Below are positions 46,263-56,400 of a stretch of 64,000 nt of DNA, piece after piece. Positions within the stretch are counted from its first letter, which is position 1, and each line of letters starts with the position of its first letter. Source of the DNA: Fodinibius halophilus. GTDB lineage: Bacteria; Bacteroidota; Rhodothermia; Balneolales; Balneolaceae. The position numbers were made by a program, and so were the translations under genes. Under the pieces are notes generated by a model, which worked only from the letters and a program-made list of their open reading frames with translations, was not told where the DNA came from and did no database searches. The stretch spans positions 356,964 to 420,963 of the forward strand of contig NZ_JAALLS010000001.1 in the NCBI RefSeq assembly GCF_011059105.1, given 5' to 3'.

Positions 46263-47657
46263 ATGATCAGTAACAGAAATAGAATATATAACTTCTTTCA
46301 AGTTGGGATTGTCGTATTTGCATTGTTGACGGCGGGCATTGGATGTAATAAATCTGCTCAAAATGATGAGCAGAATCCACAAAAGGAGAAGCTGATTCAG
46401 CATCCCGAATGGACTAAGAGCGCTAATATGTACGAAGTAAATATTCGCCAATATACCGAAGAGGGGACTTTTAATGCCTTTAAAGAGGATCTGCCTCGCC
46501 TTAAAAAGATGGGAGTTGACATTTTGTGGCTTATGCCTATTCATCCCATCGGAGAGGAAAAGCGTAAAGGAGAGTTGGGCAGCTATTATTCTATCAAGGA
46601 TTATACGGCTGTGAATCCCCATTTTGGCACCAAACAAGATTTTGTTGATCTGGTGAAAGCAGCTCACGACCAAGGCATGAAGCTTATTATCGATTGGGTT
46701 CCCAACCATACGGCTTGGGACCATCCCTGGTTAGAGCAACATCCGGAATATTATATGAAAGATTCTACGGGAGCTATTACCTATGAAGCGGACTGGACTG
46801 ATATTGCGCAGCTCAATTATGAAAACAAGGAGCTGTGGGATAAAATGATCCAAAAAATGAAATATTGGATTAATGAAGCCAATATTGATGGGTACCGGGT
46901 AGATCACGCCGGGCACGACATTCCTCTGGATTTCTGGAAAAAAGCGATACCTGAAGTTGATAAAACGAAAGAAGGTATTTTTTGGCTGGCTGAATGGAAT
47001 ACGCCCGAAATGCACCCATGGTTTGATGCAACCTATACCTGGGAGTATTTCCACTTGACCACAGATATTGCCAAAGGGGATAAGTCGTTGGATGCTATCA
47101 CTGAATATATGGCCAAGCAGGATACCTTATTTCCTGATCACGCATACCGACTATATTTCACCTCCAACCACGATGAGAATTCATGGAATGGAACAGATAA
47201 AGAACTCTTTGGGGATAATTTTCAGAATTTTGCCGTAATGGCCGCAACTCTTAAAGGCATGCCGCTGGTTTACAGTGGACAGGAGACCGCCCTCGACAAG
47301 CGCTTAGAGTTTTTCAAAAAAGATCCTATCAACTGGGATGGTTATGAATATGAATCATTTTATAAGACCCTTTTTGAATTAAAGGATCGTAATCCCGCAC
47401 TTTGGAATGGCCAGTATGGAGGCGATTTTGAGCATATTAAAACCAATCCTTCTGACAGAGTTTATGCCTATAAGCGTATAAAAGGGGAGCACGAAGTGGT
47501 AGTGATTCTCAATTTCAGTGACCAGGCAAAACAGATCAGTCTGCCGGATTTAGAAGGGGAAACTGAGTATACGGATGTATTCACTGGAAAAGTAAAAGCT
47601 ATTGACAGTGAAGGGATTGATTTAAAAGCGAATCAATATGTGGTCTTCGAAAAATAG
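46263..47657 (+). CDS. GH13 alpha-amylase lipoprotein
   Basis: This 464-residue GH13 enzyme has a signal peptide ending in AGIGC, so it is lipid-anchored at Cys28. The conserved regions are WVPNHT at 145-150, GYRVDHAGH with Asp214, WLAEWNTPE with Glu244 and SNHDENSW with Asp304. It belongs in the periplasm or on the outer membrane; the lipid-anchor sorting cannot be told. It stands between the phosphorylase and the transporter gene, so it likely trims maltodextrins before uptake. Exact bond specificity is unknown. Confidence 0.9.
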   Translation: MISNRNRIYNFFQVGIVVFALLTAGIGCNKSAQNDEQNPQKEKLIQHPEWTKSANMYEVNIRQYTEEGTFNAFKEDLPRLKKMGVDILWLMPIHPIGEEKRKGELGSYYSIKDYTAVNPHFGTKQDFVDLVKAAHDQGMKLIIDWVPNHTAWDHPWLEQHPEYYMKDSTGAITYEADWTDIAQLNYENKELWDKMIQKMKYWINEANIDGYRVDHAGHDIPLDFWKKAIPEVDKTKEGIFWLAEWNTPEMHPWFDATYTWEYFHLTTDIAKGDKSLDAITEYMAKQDTLFPDHAYRLYFTSNHDENSWNGTDKELFGDNFQNFAVMAATLKGMPLVYSGQETALDKRLEFFKKDPINWDGYEYESFYKTLFELKDRNPALWNGQYGGDFEHIKTNPSDRVYAYKRIKGEHEVVVILNFSDQAKQISLPDLEGETEYTDVFTGKVKAIDSEGIDLKANQYVVFEK

Positions 47658-47747
47658 CAATAACGCTTGTGTCTAATTATTTAATATACTGTAAGGCAAG
47701 TATATAGAGCTTTATGATGATGTTATTTATAATGAATATTTAATCTT

Positions 47748-49301
47748 ATGAATAAAAAGAATACCAAGCCCAAGTTAACCTTCTGGGAAATCTGGAATAT
47801 GAGTTTTGGATTTCTCGGTATTCAGTTTGGATTCGCTTTGCAGAACGCTAATGTAAGTCGAATTTTTGAAACGCTCGGGGCCAGTGTGGATGATATCCCC
47901 ATATTGTGGATTGCCGCCCCGGTTACGGGTTTGGTTGTGCAGCCGATTATTGGGCATATGAGTGATAAAACCTGGAATAGTCTTGGGCGGCGGCGTCCAT
48001 ATTTCTTATTTGGGGCTATATTTGCTTCTCTTGCCTTATTTTTGTTGCCTAACTCCCCATATTTATGGATTGCGGCGGGAATGCTCTGGATTATGGATGC
48101 TTCTATTAATGTCTCAATGGAGCCTTTTCGGGCATTCGTTGGAGATATGCTCCCCGAAGAGCAACATACCAAAGGCTTTGCCATGCAGACCTTTTTTATT
48201 GGCACGGGGGCAGTGATTGCCTCGGCATTACCATATATCATGACTAACTGGATAGGCCTGGCTAATACGGCAGCAGCAGGAGAGATCCCTTCAGCGGTAA
48301 AGTGGTCGTTCTATGTAGGAGGTTTAACATTTTTCGCATCTGTACTTTGGACGGTCTGGAAAACAGAAGAATATCCCCCGGAAGAGTTTGATAAGTTTGT
48401 TGAACAGGAAGCGGCTAGTGATTCCATTATTGATGCGGCTAAAGGATCGGCAGCGCAGGGAAGTGAAAAGAAAAAGTTTTGGGTGGCTTCACTACTTTTA
48501 TTTATTGGACTTGCCTTAACGTATTACATTAACGGCGCCGGTTTTGAGAAAGAACTGTTTATCTTTAGCATAGGTATAGCTGTATTTGGGTTGGTTATGA
48601 TGATTGCGGGAATTATGCAGAAGATGGGGAAAGAAAATCACGGCTTGGTTGTGGTGGTTTCCGATTTCTTGACTATGCCTACCACGATGGTTCAATTATC
48701 GTTTGTTCAGTTTTTTTCCTGGTTTGCTCTTTTTGCCATGTGGATATACACCACGGCGGCCGTAACGTCTCATATCTATGGCACTAGCGATACGACCTCT
48801 GCACTTTATAACGAAGGGGCCGACTGGGTAGGAATATGTTTCGCAATCTATAATGGCTTTGCTGCTCTTATCGCTTTTGCACTACCTAAACTGGCTAAAT
48901 GGTCAAGCAGAAAAATTGTACATGCCGGTGCTCTTTTGATTGGAGGTATCAGTCTGGCAGGGATCTATTTTATTAGTGATCCGAACATGCTAATTCTGCC
49001 AATGCTGGGTATTGGCTTAGCTTGGGGCAGTATCTTGGCAATGCCTTATGCAATTTTATCAGGGGCTATTCCTTCTACTAAAATGGGCGTTTATATGGGA
49101 CTGTTTAACTTTTTCATTGTGATTCCCCAAATTGTGGCGGCCAGCATTTTGGGTTCAATGTTACGTAATTTCTTTGGTGGAGAGGCCATTTATGCGATTA
49201 TTGCCGGTGGGGTTTCTATGGCTATTGCAGCGGCTATGATGGTTTTTGTGGATGATAAAGCTGCTGAGGAGATGGAAGAGGGAGCAGCAGAAACGGCGTG
49301 A
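47748..49301 (+). CDS. MFS sugar transporter, probable maltose/maltodextrin carrier
   Basis: This 517-residue major facilitator protein has about 12 hydrophobic helices. It resembles the SLC45/GPH-like sugar:cation symporter group, with [20 protein letters not shown] in the first helix and the cytoplasmic loop motif SLGRRRPYF after helix 2. It is last in the operon with pgmB, GH65 and GH13, so it probably moves maltose across the inner membrane. The C-terminus is acidic. Substrate is inferred from context. Confidence 0.9.
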   Translation: MNKKNTKPKLTFWEIWNMSFGFLGIQFGFALQNANVSRIFETLGASVDDIPILWIAAPVTGLVVQPIIGHMSDKTWNSLGRRRPYFLFGAIFASLALFLLPNSPYLWIAAGMLWIMDASINVSMEPFRAFVGDMLPEEQHTKGFAMQTFFIGTGAVIASALPYIMTNWIGLANTAAAGEIPSAVKWSFYVGGLTFFASVLWTVWKTEEYPPEEFDKFVEQEAASDSIIDAAKGSAAQGSEKKKFWVASLLLFIGLALTYYINGAGFEKELFIFSIGIAVFGLVMMIAGIMQKMGKENHGLVVVVSDFLTMPTTMVQLSFVQFFSWFALFAMWIYTTAAVTSHIYGTSDTTSALYNEGADWVGICFAIYNGFAALIAFALPKLAKWSSRKIVHAGALLIGGISLAGIYFISDPNMLILPMLGIGLAWGSILAMPYAILSGAIPSTKMGVYMGLFNFFIVIPQIVAASILGSMLRNFFGGEAIYAIIAGGVSMAIAAAMMVFVDDKAAEEMEEGAAETA

Positions 49302-49694
49302 GCTAGAAGAAAATTAAGCAGTTAGTTATCAGAATGTATGAGTTAGAATACAGAATGCGAGATGCAGGGTTCGGGTGAATTAAGAATTAAAAATTTAAAA
49401 TTAGGAATTGAGAGAGCCCCGATTTGCCACTTTGTTACTTAGTCAACCTGTAACTTAGCCATCTGATCCCTCAAGTTACATCCTTCTGTGGGAGATTGCT
49501 TCTTCGGGCCTGCTCCCCGTGTGATGGGATACAGCGTAAAGATTGTTCTTTTAAACAACGCTTGTCATTGCGCAGTGTCCCGTTTTACGGGGAGGAGTAT
49601 CATGGGTTGAGGAGATGACGCGGCAATCTCCGTGAAGAAACCGGTTGGTTGCTGAGGGAGTAAACACAAACCTCTTATTGGAGGTCTTGAAACA

Positions 49695-49790
49695 GGTACT
49701 ACTACGCCAAGGTGAAATTTGCAGAAGTACATCCTACTGCTTCGGTCTCTTACGCTCCATAGCTTCAGCGACGGAGCGCGCAGTAGTACC
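49695..49790. repeat. Palindromic element sharing sequence with the 16.5-kb spacer
   Basis: GGTACTACTACGC at the left end and GCGCAGTAGTACC at the right end are inverted repeats with one mismatch, and CGCTCC/GGAGCG forms an inner stem. The left arm plus the next ten bases match 16561-16583 at 22 of 23 positions. A second match follows downstream at about 49797-49821 against 16602-16626. Confidence 0.65.
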
Positions 49791-50419
49791 CTTAGACGCA
49801 GGTAGGCTTAGTAGCACAAGTTTAGGATGACAAGATTCTTCGTGGGTTTTATAAAATAGGGTGGGCTGGGGCGTATCGCAGGAAAAGGCGGATAAATATG
49901 CCTATTCTATATTTTTTGGGTTTGCCAGTGGGTTTCCAGGGCAGGAAAACATAGATTTCTCAATGCGTTCGAAATAACCTGATTATTAATAACGGTGAGT
50001 ATTCCCCTCACTACAACTCCCCAATATCATCTCGACCAACGGGAGAGATCCTAGTAATAAGGAGGAGGTAGCATCATCCCAGCAATGCTAACAGGATAAT
50101 ATTAAACCGCTTTATATTCATTAACCTAGCACAAAACGTCCAGATGGATTGCAAAGCATTTTGTCCCAGAGATTGTATTGCAAGAGTGTTTTGACCGGAT
50201 TGGATCCCAACTAGCTGTATTTAATTGTTAGATTTTTTAGACTGGTCCAAGTTGCAAACTTGAACCAGTGGTATGTTTCTTCTCGAGGTTCTTTCTTATT
50301 CTCATTTCTAAGATCAACGCAGATCGTTTTGGACAAGTCCCCGGCACTTCGGAAGAGCGGGGGACTTTAACTAGAAAAAATATCAGATGACTGGGGCGAA
50401 AGCTTGGGAAAGATATTTA

Positions 50420-50552
50420 TAGAGGGCTTTGCAAAACCTTTGATTTCGTCATTCTGAGCTTGTCGAAGAATCTCCAGTATCCATCTGCTGCCGTTGAAAG
50501 GGAGATCCTTCATTACATTCAGGATGACTGCCTAGTTTTGCAAAGGTCCCTT
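50420..50552. repeat. Long imperfect palindrome, MITE- or REP-like
   Basis: CTTTGCAAAAC at 50427 and GTTTTGCAAAG at 50535 form outer inverted repeats. Inside them, GTCATTCTGAGCTTGTCGAA (50448) with AATCTCC pairs imperfectly with the reverse complement of GGGAGATCCTTCATT through GGATGAC. No coding capacity is present. Confidence 0.7.
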
Positions 50553-50632
50553 ATAGAACAATGACTATTGAGCAGTATTAGTGTTCTTTATTCGGGGTTG
50601 TTCGAAACATCCAATAAATTCTAGCAGAACCA

Positions 50633-50665
50633 ACAGATGGAAAGTTTCTGAAACTTTCCATCTGT
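50633..50665 (-). terminator. Stem-loop terminator after the SusA-like gene
   Basis: A perfect 15-bp stem (ACAGATGGAAAGTTT with its complement) closes a 3-nt loop 10 nt beyond the stop codon of the susA-like gene. The T run after it on the - strand is poor, so it may also protect the transcript end. Confidence 0.65.
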
Positions 50666-50675
50666 CTTTAACAAA

Positions 50676-52538
50676 TTATTTAAGTTCTAAAACAAACGCA
50701 GACCGTTTAGGAACAACCAGGTTATCAAGAGAGTAGGTATTGCCGGTAATCACATCTTTACCCTGCCTATACCCATCTAGCCGTTCATAAAAGCGCTTTG
50801 TATCTATCTTCATTTCTTTCTCATTCTTATTAAAGATGACCATCACTGTTTTCTGTTCGTTATACCGGAAGTAGATATACAAACCATCGTGGTTGGGGGT
50901 GTACTGCATCAGTTGTCCGTTATGAATAACGGGATTATCTTTTCGCCAGTTGAGCAACTTTTTAACAAATGTCTTTGCCTCTTTCTGTTTATCCGTCAGT
51001 CCCTCTCCGGTAAAGGCGTTTGACCTATCCGAAGCCCAGCCACCGGGGAAATCTTCGCGAATTTCTCCATGATCATGACTTTTTTCATTACTCATCAGCA
51101 GTTCGGTGCCATAGTAGAACTGGGGGATGCCCCGCATGGTCATTACATAGGTTAGACCCATTTTGTAGAGATCAAAGTCATTATTTACCTGCCGGTAAAA
51201 TCGATCCATATCGTGATTGTCCGGGAAGATCACCAGGTTGTTAGGGGCAGGGTAGGCGTAGTCGAAGGTTAGCGTCTCATAGACGTCTATAAAGCCGCTG
51301 TCCCAGTTCTCCTCCTCAACAAGCGACTCGATAAGCGAAACCTGCAGGGGGAAATCCATCAGACTGGGCAAACAAGATTTGAAGTCGGTTGGCATTTTGC
51401 TGCCTCGCTGCCATTTGGCCAAAATAAGAGGATTAACGCCCCACTCTTCGCCCACAATATTAAAATTGGGATATTCTTCCATGACACGACAAGTCCATTC
51501 AGACATAAACTCTTCACCGGCATAGGGGTGGGTATCGTGCCGGATACCACGAAGCCCGGCGTATTCAATCCACCAGAGGCTATTATAGATCAGGTAATCT
51601 GCCAAAAGTGGATTGTCTTGATTTAGGTCCGGCATTGCCTTTACAAACCAGCCATCGGTAAATTGTTTCTTATCAATATCAGAAGCATAGGGATCGTGCA
51701 GGGTCGTGCGGCGATGGTTGGTATTTTGATACTCCTCGGGATAGTGCACCCAGTCGGAGGTTGGCGGATCCTGCATCCACCAATGGTTTGATCCTGAATG
51801 ATTCATGATCATATCCATGATCAGCTTGATGCCTCGTTTTTCAGCTTCGTTGCTCAGCTTTTTATAAAGGCGATTGCTGCCAAACCGAGGGTCCACCTTG
51901 TAGTAGTCGGTTGTAGCGTAGCCATGGTAAGAACTTTCGTCCATTGCATTTTCCAGTACCGGGTTGAGCCACAACGCAGTAAAGCCCATCTCCTCAATAT
52001 ATTCCAGGTGGTTAATGATGCCCTGGATGTCGCCGCCGTGACGGCCGTAATCATCGCTGCGATCCTTTTTATCAGCATAGCCTTCCACGTTATCATTGTC
52101 GGGATTTCCGTTTGCAAATCGGTCGGGGGTTACCAGGTAAAGAACGTCGGATGAGTTGACCCCCCTGCGATGGGCTGAATTCTCTTCTCGTTCTTTGAGT
52201 GTATAGCTATAATTTAATACCGGCTGGTTATTGGCGTCCAGAAGCTGAATATCAAAGGAGCCCGCCTTGGTGCCTGGAGCTACATTTAGATAAATGAAGA
52301 GGTAATTATCGTTTTCTACTTTTTGTATGCGTTTTATGCTGACGCCTTCGTAATCAATTTTGGGAGTGAGACTGCCAATATTATCTCCATAGATCATAAG
52401 TTGTAGTTCGGGATTCTCCATGCCAACCCACCAGTGGAGCGGCTCTACCCGTTCGATCTGATAGTTTTGTGCTACGGCAATGTTAGTAAGGAGCATTAAC
52501 AATAGCGATAACAACGGAAGACGAATATTCAATTTCAT
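50676..52538 (-). CDS. Periplasmic GH13 amylase/neopullulanase, SusA-like
   Basis: This 620-residue protein has a signal peptide ending at AVAQ (about residue 24) and no lipobox, so it should be periplasmic. An N-terminal beta domain (about 28-115) typical of cyclomaltodextrinase/SusA enzymes precedes the GH13 barrel: MDMIMNHSG at 241-249, RHDTHPY with Asp335, VGEEWG with Glu364, and DNHDMDR with Asp443. The His before the Asp in RHDT is a small deviation from RVDT. It cuts imported maltodextrins. It is the last gene of the - strand locus, 475 nt behind the fibronectin lipoprotein. Confidence 0.92.
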   Translation of the reverse strand: MKLNIRLPLLSLLLMLLTNIAVAQNYQIERVEPLHWWVGMENPELQLMIYGDNIGSLTPKIDYEGVSIKRIQKVENDNYLFIYLNVAPGTKAGSFDIQLLDANNQPVLNYSYTLKEREENSAHRRGVNSSDVLYLVTPDRFANGNPDNDNVEGYADKKDRSDDYGRHGGDIQGIINHLEYIEEMGFTALWLNPVLENAMDESSYHGYATTDYYKVDPRFGSNRLYKKLSNEAEKRGIKLIMDMIMNHSGSNHWWMQDPPTSDWVHYPEEYQNTNHRRTTLHDPYASDIDKKQFTDGWFVKAMPDLNQDNPLLADYLIYNSLWWIEYAGLRGIRHDTHPYAGEEFMSEWTCRVMEEYPNFNIVGEEWGVNPLILAKWQRGSKMPTDFKSCLPSLMDFPLQVSLIESLVEEENWDSGFIDVYETLTFDYAYPAPNNLVIFPDNHDMDRFYRQVNNDFDLYKMGLTYVMTMRGIPQFYYGTELLMSNEKSHDHGEIREDFPGGWASDRSNAFTGEGLTDKQKEAKTFVKKLLNWRKDNPVIHNGQLMQYTPNHDGLYIYFRYNEQKTVMVIFNKNEKEMKIDTKRFYERLDGYRQGKDVITGNTYSLDNLVVPKRSAFVLELK

Positions 52539-53013
52539 AATTATATCAGTTAATTGCGGTAGTAAATATGGTAAAAATAGTGGTGTATGTTCCTATTGTC
52601 GTTTAAATACACATTAAGCACTTTTGAAATGTAATCAGAAAGTGGATACCAACCCCTCTGTAATTTCCCCTTCACAAGGGGAGACATAGTAGGTAGCCAT
52701 ATTACACATTTCGTATTTTGGTTTTAAATATTTGAGCTCTTCACATTTTTCTTCAATCTCCTACCACTATGCACAAGGCTTTGTAGAGCAAGCTAAATAG
52801 GGACTTTGTAGATGCTTATTTCATGTATTAGGATCTACATCTTTGCAATCTTGAGTTCTTCCTTGGAGAAGGAGGACAGGAGGATTGAGCTGCTTGATTT
52901 AAAAGGGGTAAAAGTATCTCTATAGATTAACCTATATTCAGAGTCTTAACTAAACTTAAAACATCAGCGGGACACTTTCCCATCCAGTTATGGGGATAAT
53001 GTACTAAAAGAAA
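52539..53013. other. Non-coding spacer with short hairpins
   Basis: I see no gene here. It holds a CCCCTT-CAC-AAGGGG hairpin (52667-52681) and TCCCATCCAGTTATGGGGA (near 52979), both resembling short intergenic palindromes. The latter could end the transcript of the fibronectin lipoprotein. The promoter of the SusA-like gene, if separate, would lie near 52540-52650; I see no palindrome of the operator type. Confidence 0.5.
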
Positions 53014-53430
53014 TTATGGTCGGTCTGGCGGATCAGAAAATGGAGTGATTTCTAGCTGAGATGAAGCATTACTTTCTTCATCGTTATTGTTTACTGCAGT
53101 AATCCGGTAATAGTAGGTCGTTCCATTTTTAAGATTAGTATCAGTAAACTCCGGGTTTGATATTACGTTTCCTCCGTTGACCGGATCCATACCGGAAATA
53201 TCTGAAAAACTGCTGGTAGAGCGGTACAGATTGTAACCGGCCAGATCATCCTCACTGTTTGCATCCCAACTAAGCTGAATTTGCTGATCACCGGAAGTAC
53301 CGCTTAGGTTCTTAGGAGTAGATGGCTGTCCGTTATTGTCGGGACCGGTGGATGAGCCGCCACAAGAGGTGAGTAGCAAAAACCCACAGAGTGTCAATGA
53401 TAGTACAGGAAGTAGATATTTGTATTTCAT
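53014..53430 (-). CDS. Small lipoprotein with one fibronectin type III domain
   Basis: The product has 138 residues. A signal peptide ends at LLTSC, followed by GGSSTGPDNNG, a linker seen in other lipoproteins here. The rest is a single FnIII domain: NLSGTSGDQQIQLSWDAN at the start and TTYYYRITAVNNNDEES at the end are typical. The ATG at 53430 is preferred to the TTG three codons earlier. It begins 11 nt after the stop of the secreted amylase. It may be a surface accessory of that enzyme; no catalytic residues are present. Confidence 0.75.
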   Translation of the reverse strand: MKYKYLLPVLSLTLCGFLLLTSCGGSSTGPDNNGQPSTPKNLSGTSGDQQIQLSWDANSEDDLAGYNLYRSTSSFSDISGMDPVNGGNVISNPEFTDTNLKNGTTYYYRITAVNNNDEESNASSQLEITPFSDPPDRP

Positions 53431-53441
53431 TATGTTCAATT

Positions 53442-56400
53442 CTATTTAATTAACATCATTTTCTGAACAAATCGACGATCTCCGATCTCAAAAACCGCAA
53501 AGTACATACCGCTGGATTGCTGGCTGGCATCGAACGTGATGGTATGCACTCCTGCTTCATGGACCTCATTATTGATCAATGTGCTAATGCGTCGTCCCAG
53601 TATGTTATACACTTGCACTCGAACCTGCATTTTTTGGGGCAGCTTAAATTGCAAGGTAGTGGATGGATTAAATGGATTGGGATAATTGGGCGTGATTTCC
53701 ACCTGTTTGGGCAAAAGTTCATCCTGTTGTTCATCAATAAAACTGGTATCACCCATCACCAGTAGTAAAGGGGTTTGTTCATGTTTGGGGATCAGCTTTA
53801 TACTCTTTCCATTAGTTAAATCATACTTATGGCCGGTTTGGGTATTCAATAAAGCTATTTTACCAATTGCATTTTCATCCAATCCTTTTGCACTTATATT
53901 CACAGCTTTACCGGGCGTAGTCGATAATATTATTTCCAATTGATGTCCCTGTTGTTTAGGAGTTCGGTAAATACGTGCAAAGTTGCCGGTTCGGGAAGAT
54001 TTCTGTTCTTCTTCTTTTCCTGCGAACCGCAATGATGCTCCCTCAAAGCCGGAAGGAGGAGCTATCACATCAGAAGGAGGGTTCATATCAGATCTGACAA
54101 AAACGAGACTGCTCGAGGAAGTTTCATTACCGTCTACGTAAGTCGTTAGCTGTAATTTATCACTTGAAGTGATTTGTTTGTTGTTGCCCGGGGCGTCGTT
54201 GTACGGGATAAGAAGCTTGTCCAGCCCTTGATCATTTAAAAAGTAAAAGGCTTCTCCCGAGCGAGCGGAAGTAAAATCCGAAGCTTCGCTAAAGGCACCG
54301 TCAAACCTCCAAATAGGGGGTAAACTCCCCCCATTAGCGGCTGTTACCGTACTCCAGGCGATATCAATATCCAGTGGATTCGATATGATATTCCATCCCT
54401 TATGTAGCGGTATTGCAGCCTGATTATTTTCATCAAGGGATACTGTAGCAACAGTCTGATCGTAAGCAAACTTTTGCTTGCTGGTTACCCAGAAGCCGTT
54501 GCCTGGTTTCATTAAAAAAGTAGAACTGCCATCATATTTAACCAGGTAATCTTGAGAATTTCCATTATCCCAGTAAGCTTGCCAGGCTACCTCTGGGTCA
54601 CCATTTAATACATCGGTAAGTTCTTCATCTACCTGGCCAGGCAGGGCAATCATCCGGTAATTTTGTGGTGATGAGGCGCTACTGAAGGATTGGGAAATAT
54701 CCAGATTTATCTGTGTAGGGACAAAGCTAAGAAGGTCCTCAGTAGGCGCCTTAAACTTTTGAGTGGTGTAGATATGAAATTCACCGGCACTCATTGTAAT
54801 TGTGGTATCAGTATTATTCACCGATAGTGTGTCCCCGGAAAAGAAATCGTACCAGTCACCGGTCTGTGTAAATTGCGGCTGCAACTCGGTGTCAGTAACA
54901 CCGAAATTACCGGCAATTGTAACTTCTAAATCCGGATGGCTGATCGTAATACGCTTGGTGGTATTATTTACATCCATCGTAACATTGGAAGTTTCAGACG
55001 TAAAGGCCTCGTGAGAATTACGGAGCCGAATGAGGGCTTTATAGGTGTTATAGAGCTTTTTGCGTTCCTTATTGTCGTAATACTCCCATCGAATTGGCTT
55101 TTCTCCTGTACGTCCGTTTTGATTAATATCAATCTCATATCCTAGTTCTCCGAACTGCCAGAACATTTTGGGACCAGGAACAGTGAAGAAAAACGCCGCA
55201 GATAATTTAATCCGATTTAGTGCCGTATTTAATTCAGTAATATCATAAGAGCCACTGCTGTTTTTATTTCCAAAATTAAGGTTTTCGTACATGAGACGCT
55301 GCTCATCATGGCTCTCCATATATCCCATTAAATGAGCGTTATTCCAGTTTCTATTCTTGTGATAAATCCCTGAAAAATCACTTTCATTTTCATAGCCCAT
55401 TGCGGCTTGTTTGTAATTATGATTCATATTGCCCCAGAGCAGCATGCCGTAGTCGGACAATTCCTGTTCTTCGCTGTTTGCGGTCAGGTGTTCAAGAATT
55501 ACATAGGAGGAATCATCAACTGCCCACTGCCGGTCGGCCATTCGTTGCAGTATACGGATCCTGTCTGCATCATGGGCCCACCCGTCACCGGAATTTTGGG
55601 TAAAGCCTTTGGTAAAGTCGAACCGGTATCCATCGGCGTTAAACTCCTCCAGCCAGTAGCTTGTTACTCGGTCTACATAGTATTTGGTAGCTTGTGATTC
55701 ATGATTAAAATCATATCCCCAAGAATACGTTTGATTTGGAGATACAACATTTAAATAGGGGTTTTCAGTTGTAGGCTGACCGTATTCACCTTCGTTCCAG
55801 AGCCGTACCAGCGGAGATTGACCATATACGTGATTCAGTACAATATCCAAAATAACAGCCATGCCGCGCGAATGAGCTTCATCGATAAATGCTTTGAGAT
55901 CGTCGGCGGGACCGTAATATTTATCGGTGGCAAAAAGGAAGGCCGAATTATATCCCCAACTGATGTTGCCCTCAAACTCCATCACCGGCATTAGTTCAAT
56001 AGCATTAACACCCAGCCGATCGAGGTAATCGAGGGTGTCGGTCAGGGTTTGATAATCGTGATTTTCGACAAAGTCCCGAACCAGCAATTCGTACACAACC
56101 AGTTCATCTTTATCTGGTCGATCATAGCTGTTGTGCTGCCACTGGTATTCCGTTTTTCCGGGTTGTAGAACGCCCACTGTAAAATCCGTTTGGTCGTCGG
56201 GATAAGCTTTTAAATTAGGATAGGTTTCTTCGCTTATATGTTGGTCTTCGGGTTGCAATACCTTTTCGGAATAGGGGTCGGCAACGCGTACTTCGCCATC
56301 CACAAAATATTGAAAAGCATACTCCTGTCCGGCTGTGAGCCCATTTAACTCAATCCAATAGTAGGTACTATCGTCATTGACCGTCTCCCGATTCATGAAA

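Larger units (their letters stand above)
49302..50675. other. Non-coding spacer between the two halves of the starch locus, with palindromic elements
   Basis: I see no gene in 1.37 kb, although it lies between two convergent operons. It holds several short palindromic elements: GTCATTGCG (49564) paired with GCGGCAATCTC (49620), an arm-and-loop element at 49695-49790 and a longer one at 50420-50552. Fragments such as ATCTCGACCAACGGGAGAGAT near 50030 look like further degenerate copies. A 61-codon frame at 49645-49830 runs across one element and is not convincing. Confidence 0.6.

Noticed and set aside
49645..49830. 61-codon open frame in the 49.3-50.7 kb spacer
   Set aside because: It crosses a palindromic element and has no protein-like features.
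50676..52538. Loss of activity in the SusA-like enzyme because of RHDT in place of RVDT
   Set aside because: The catalytic Asp, Glu and Asp are all present and the His substitution lies beside, not at, the nucleophile.
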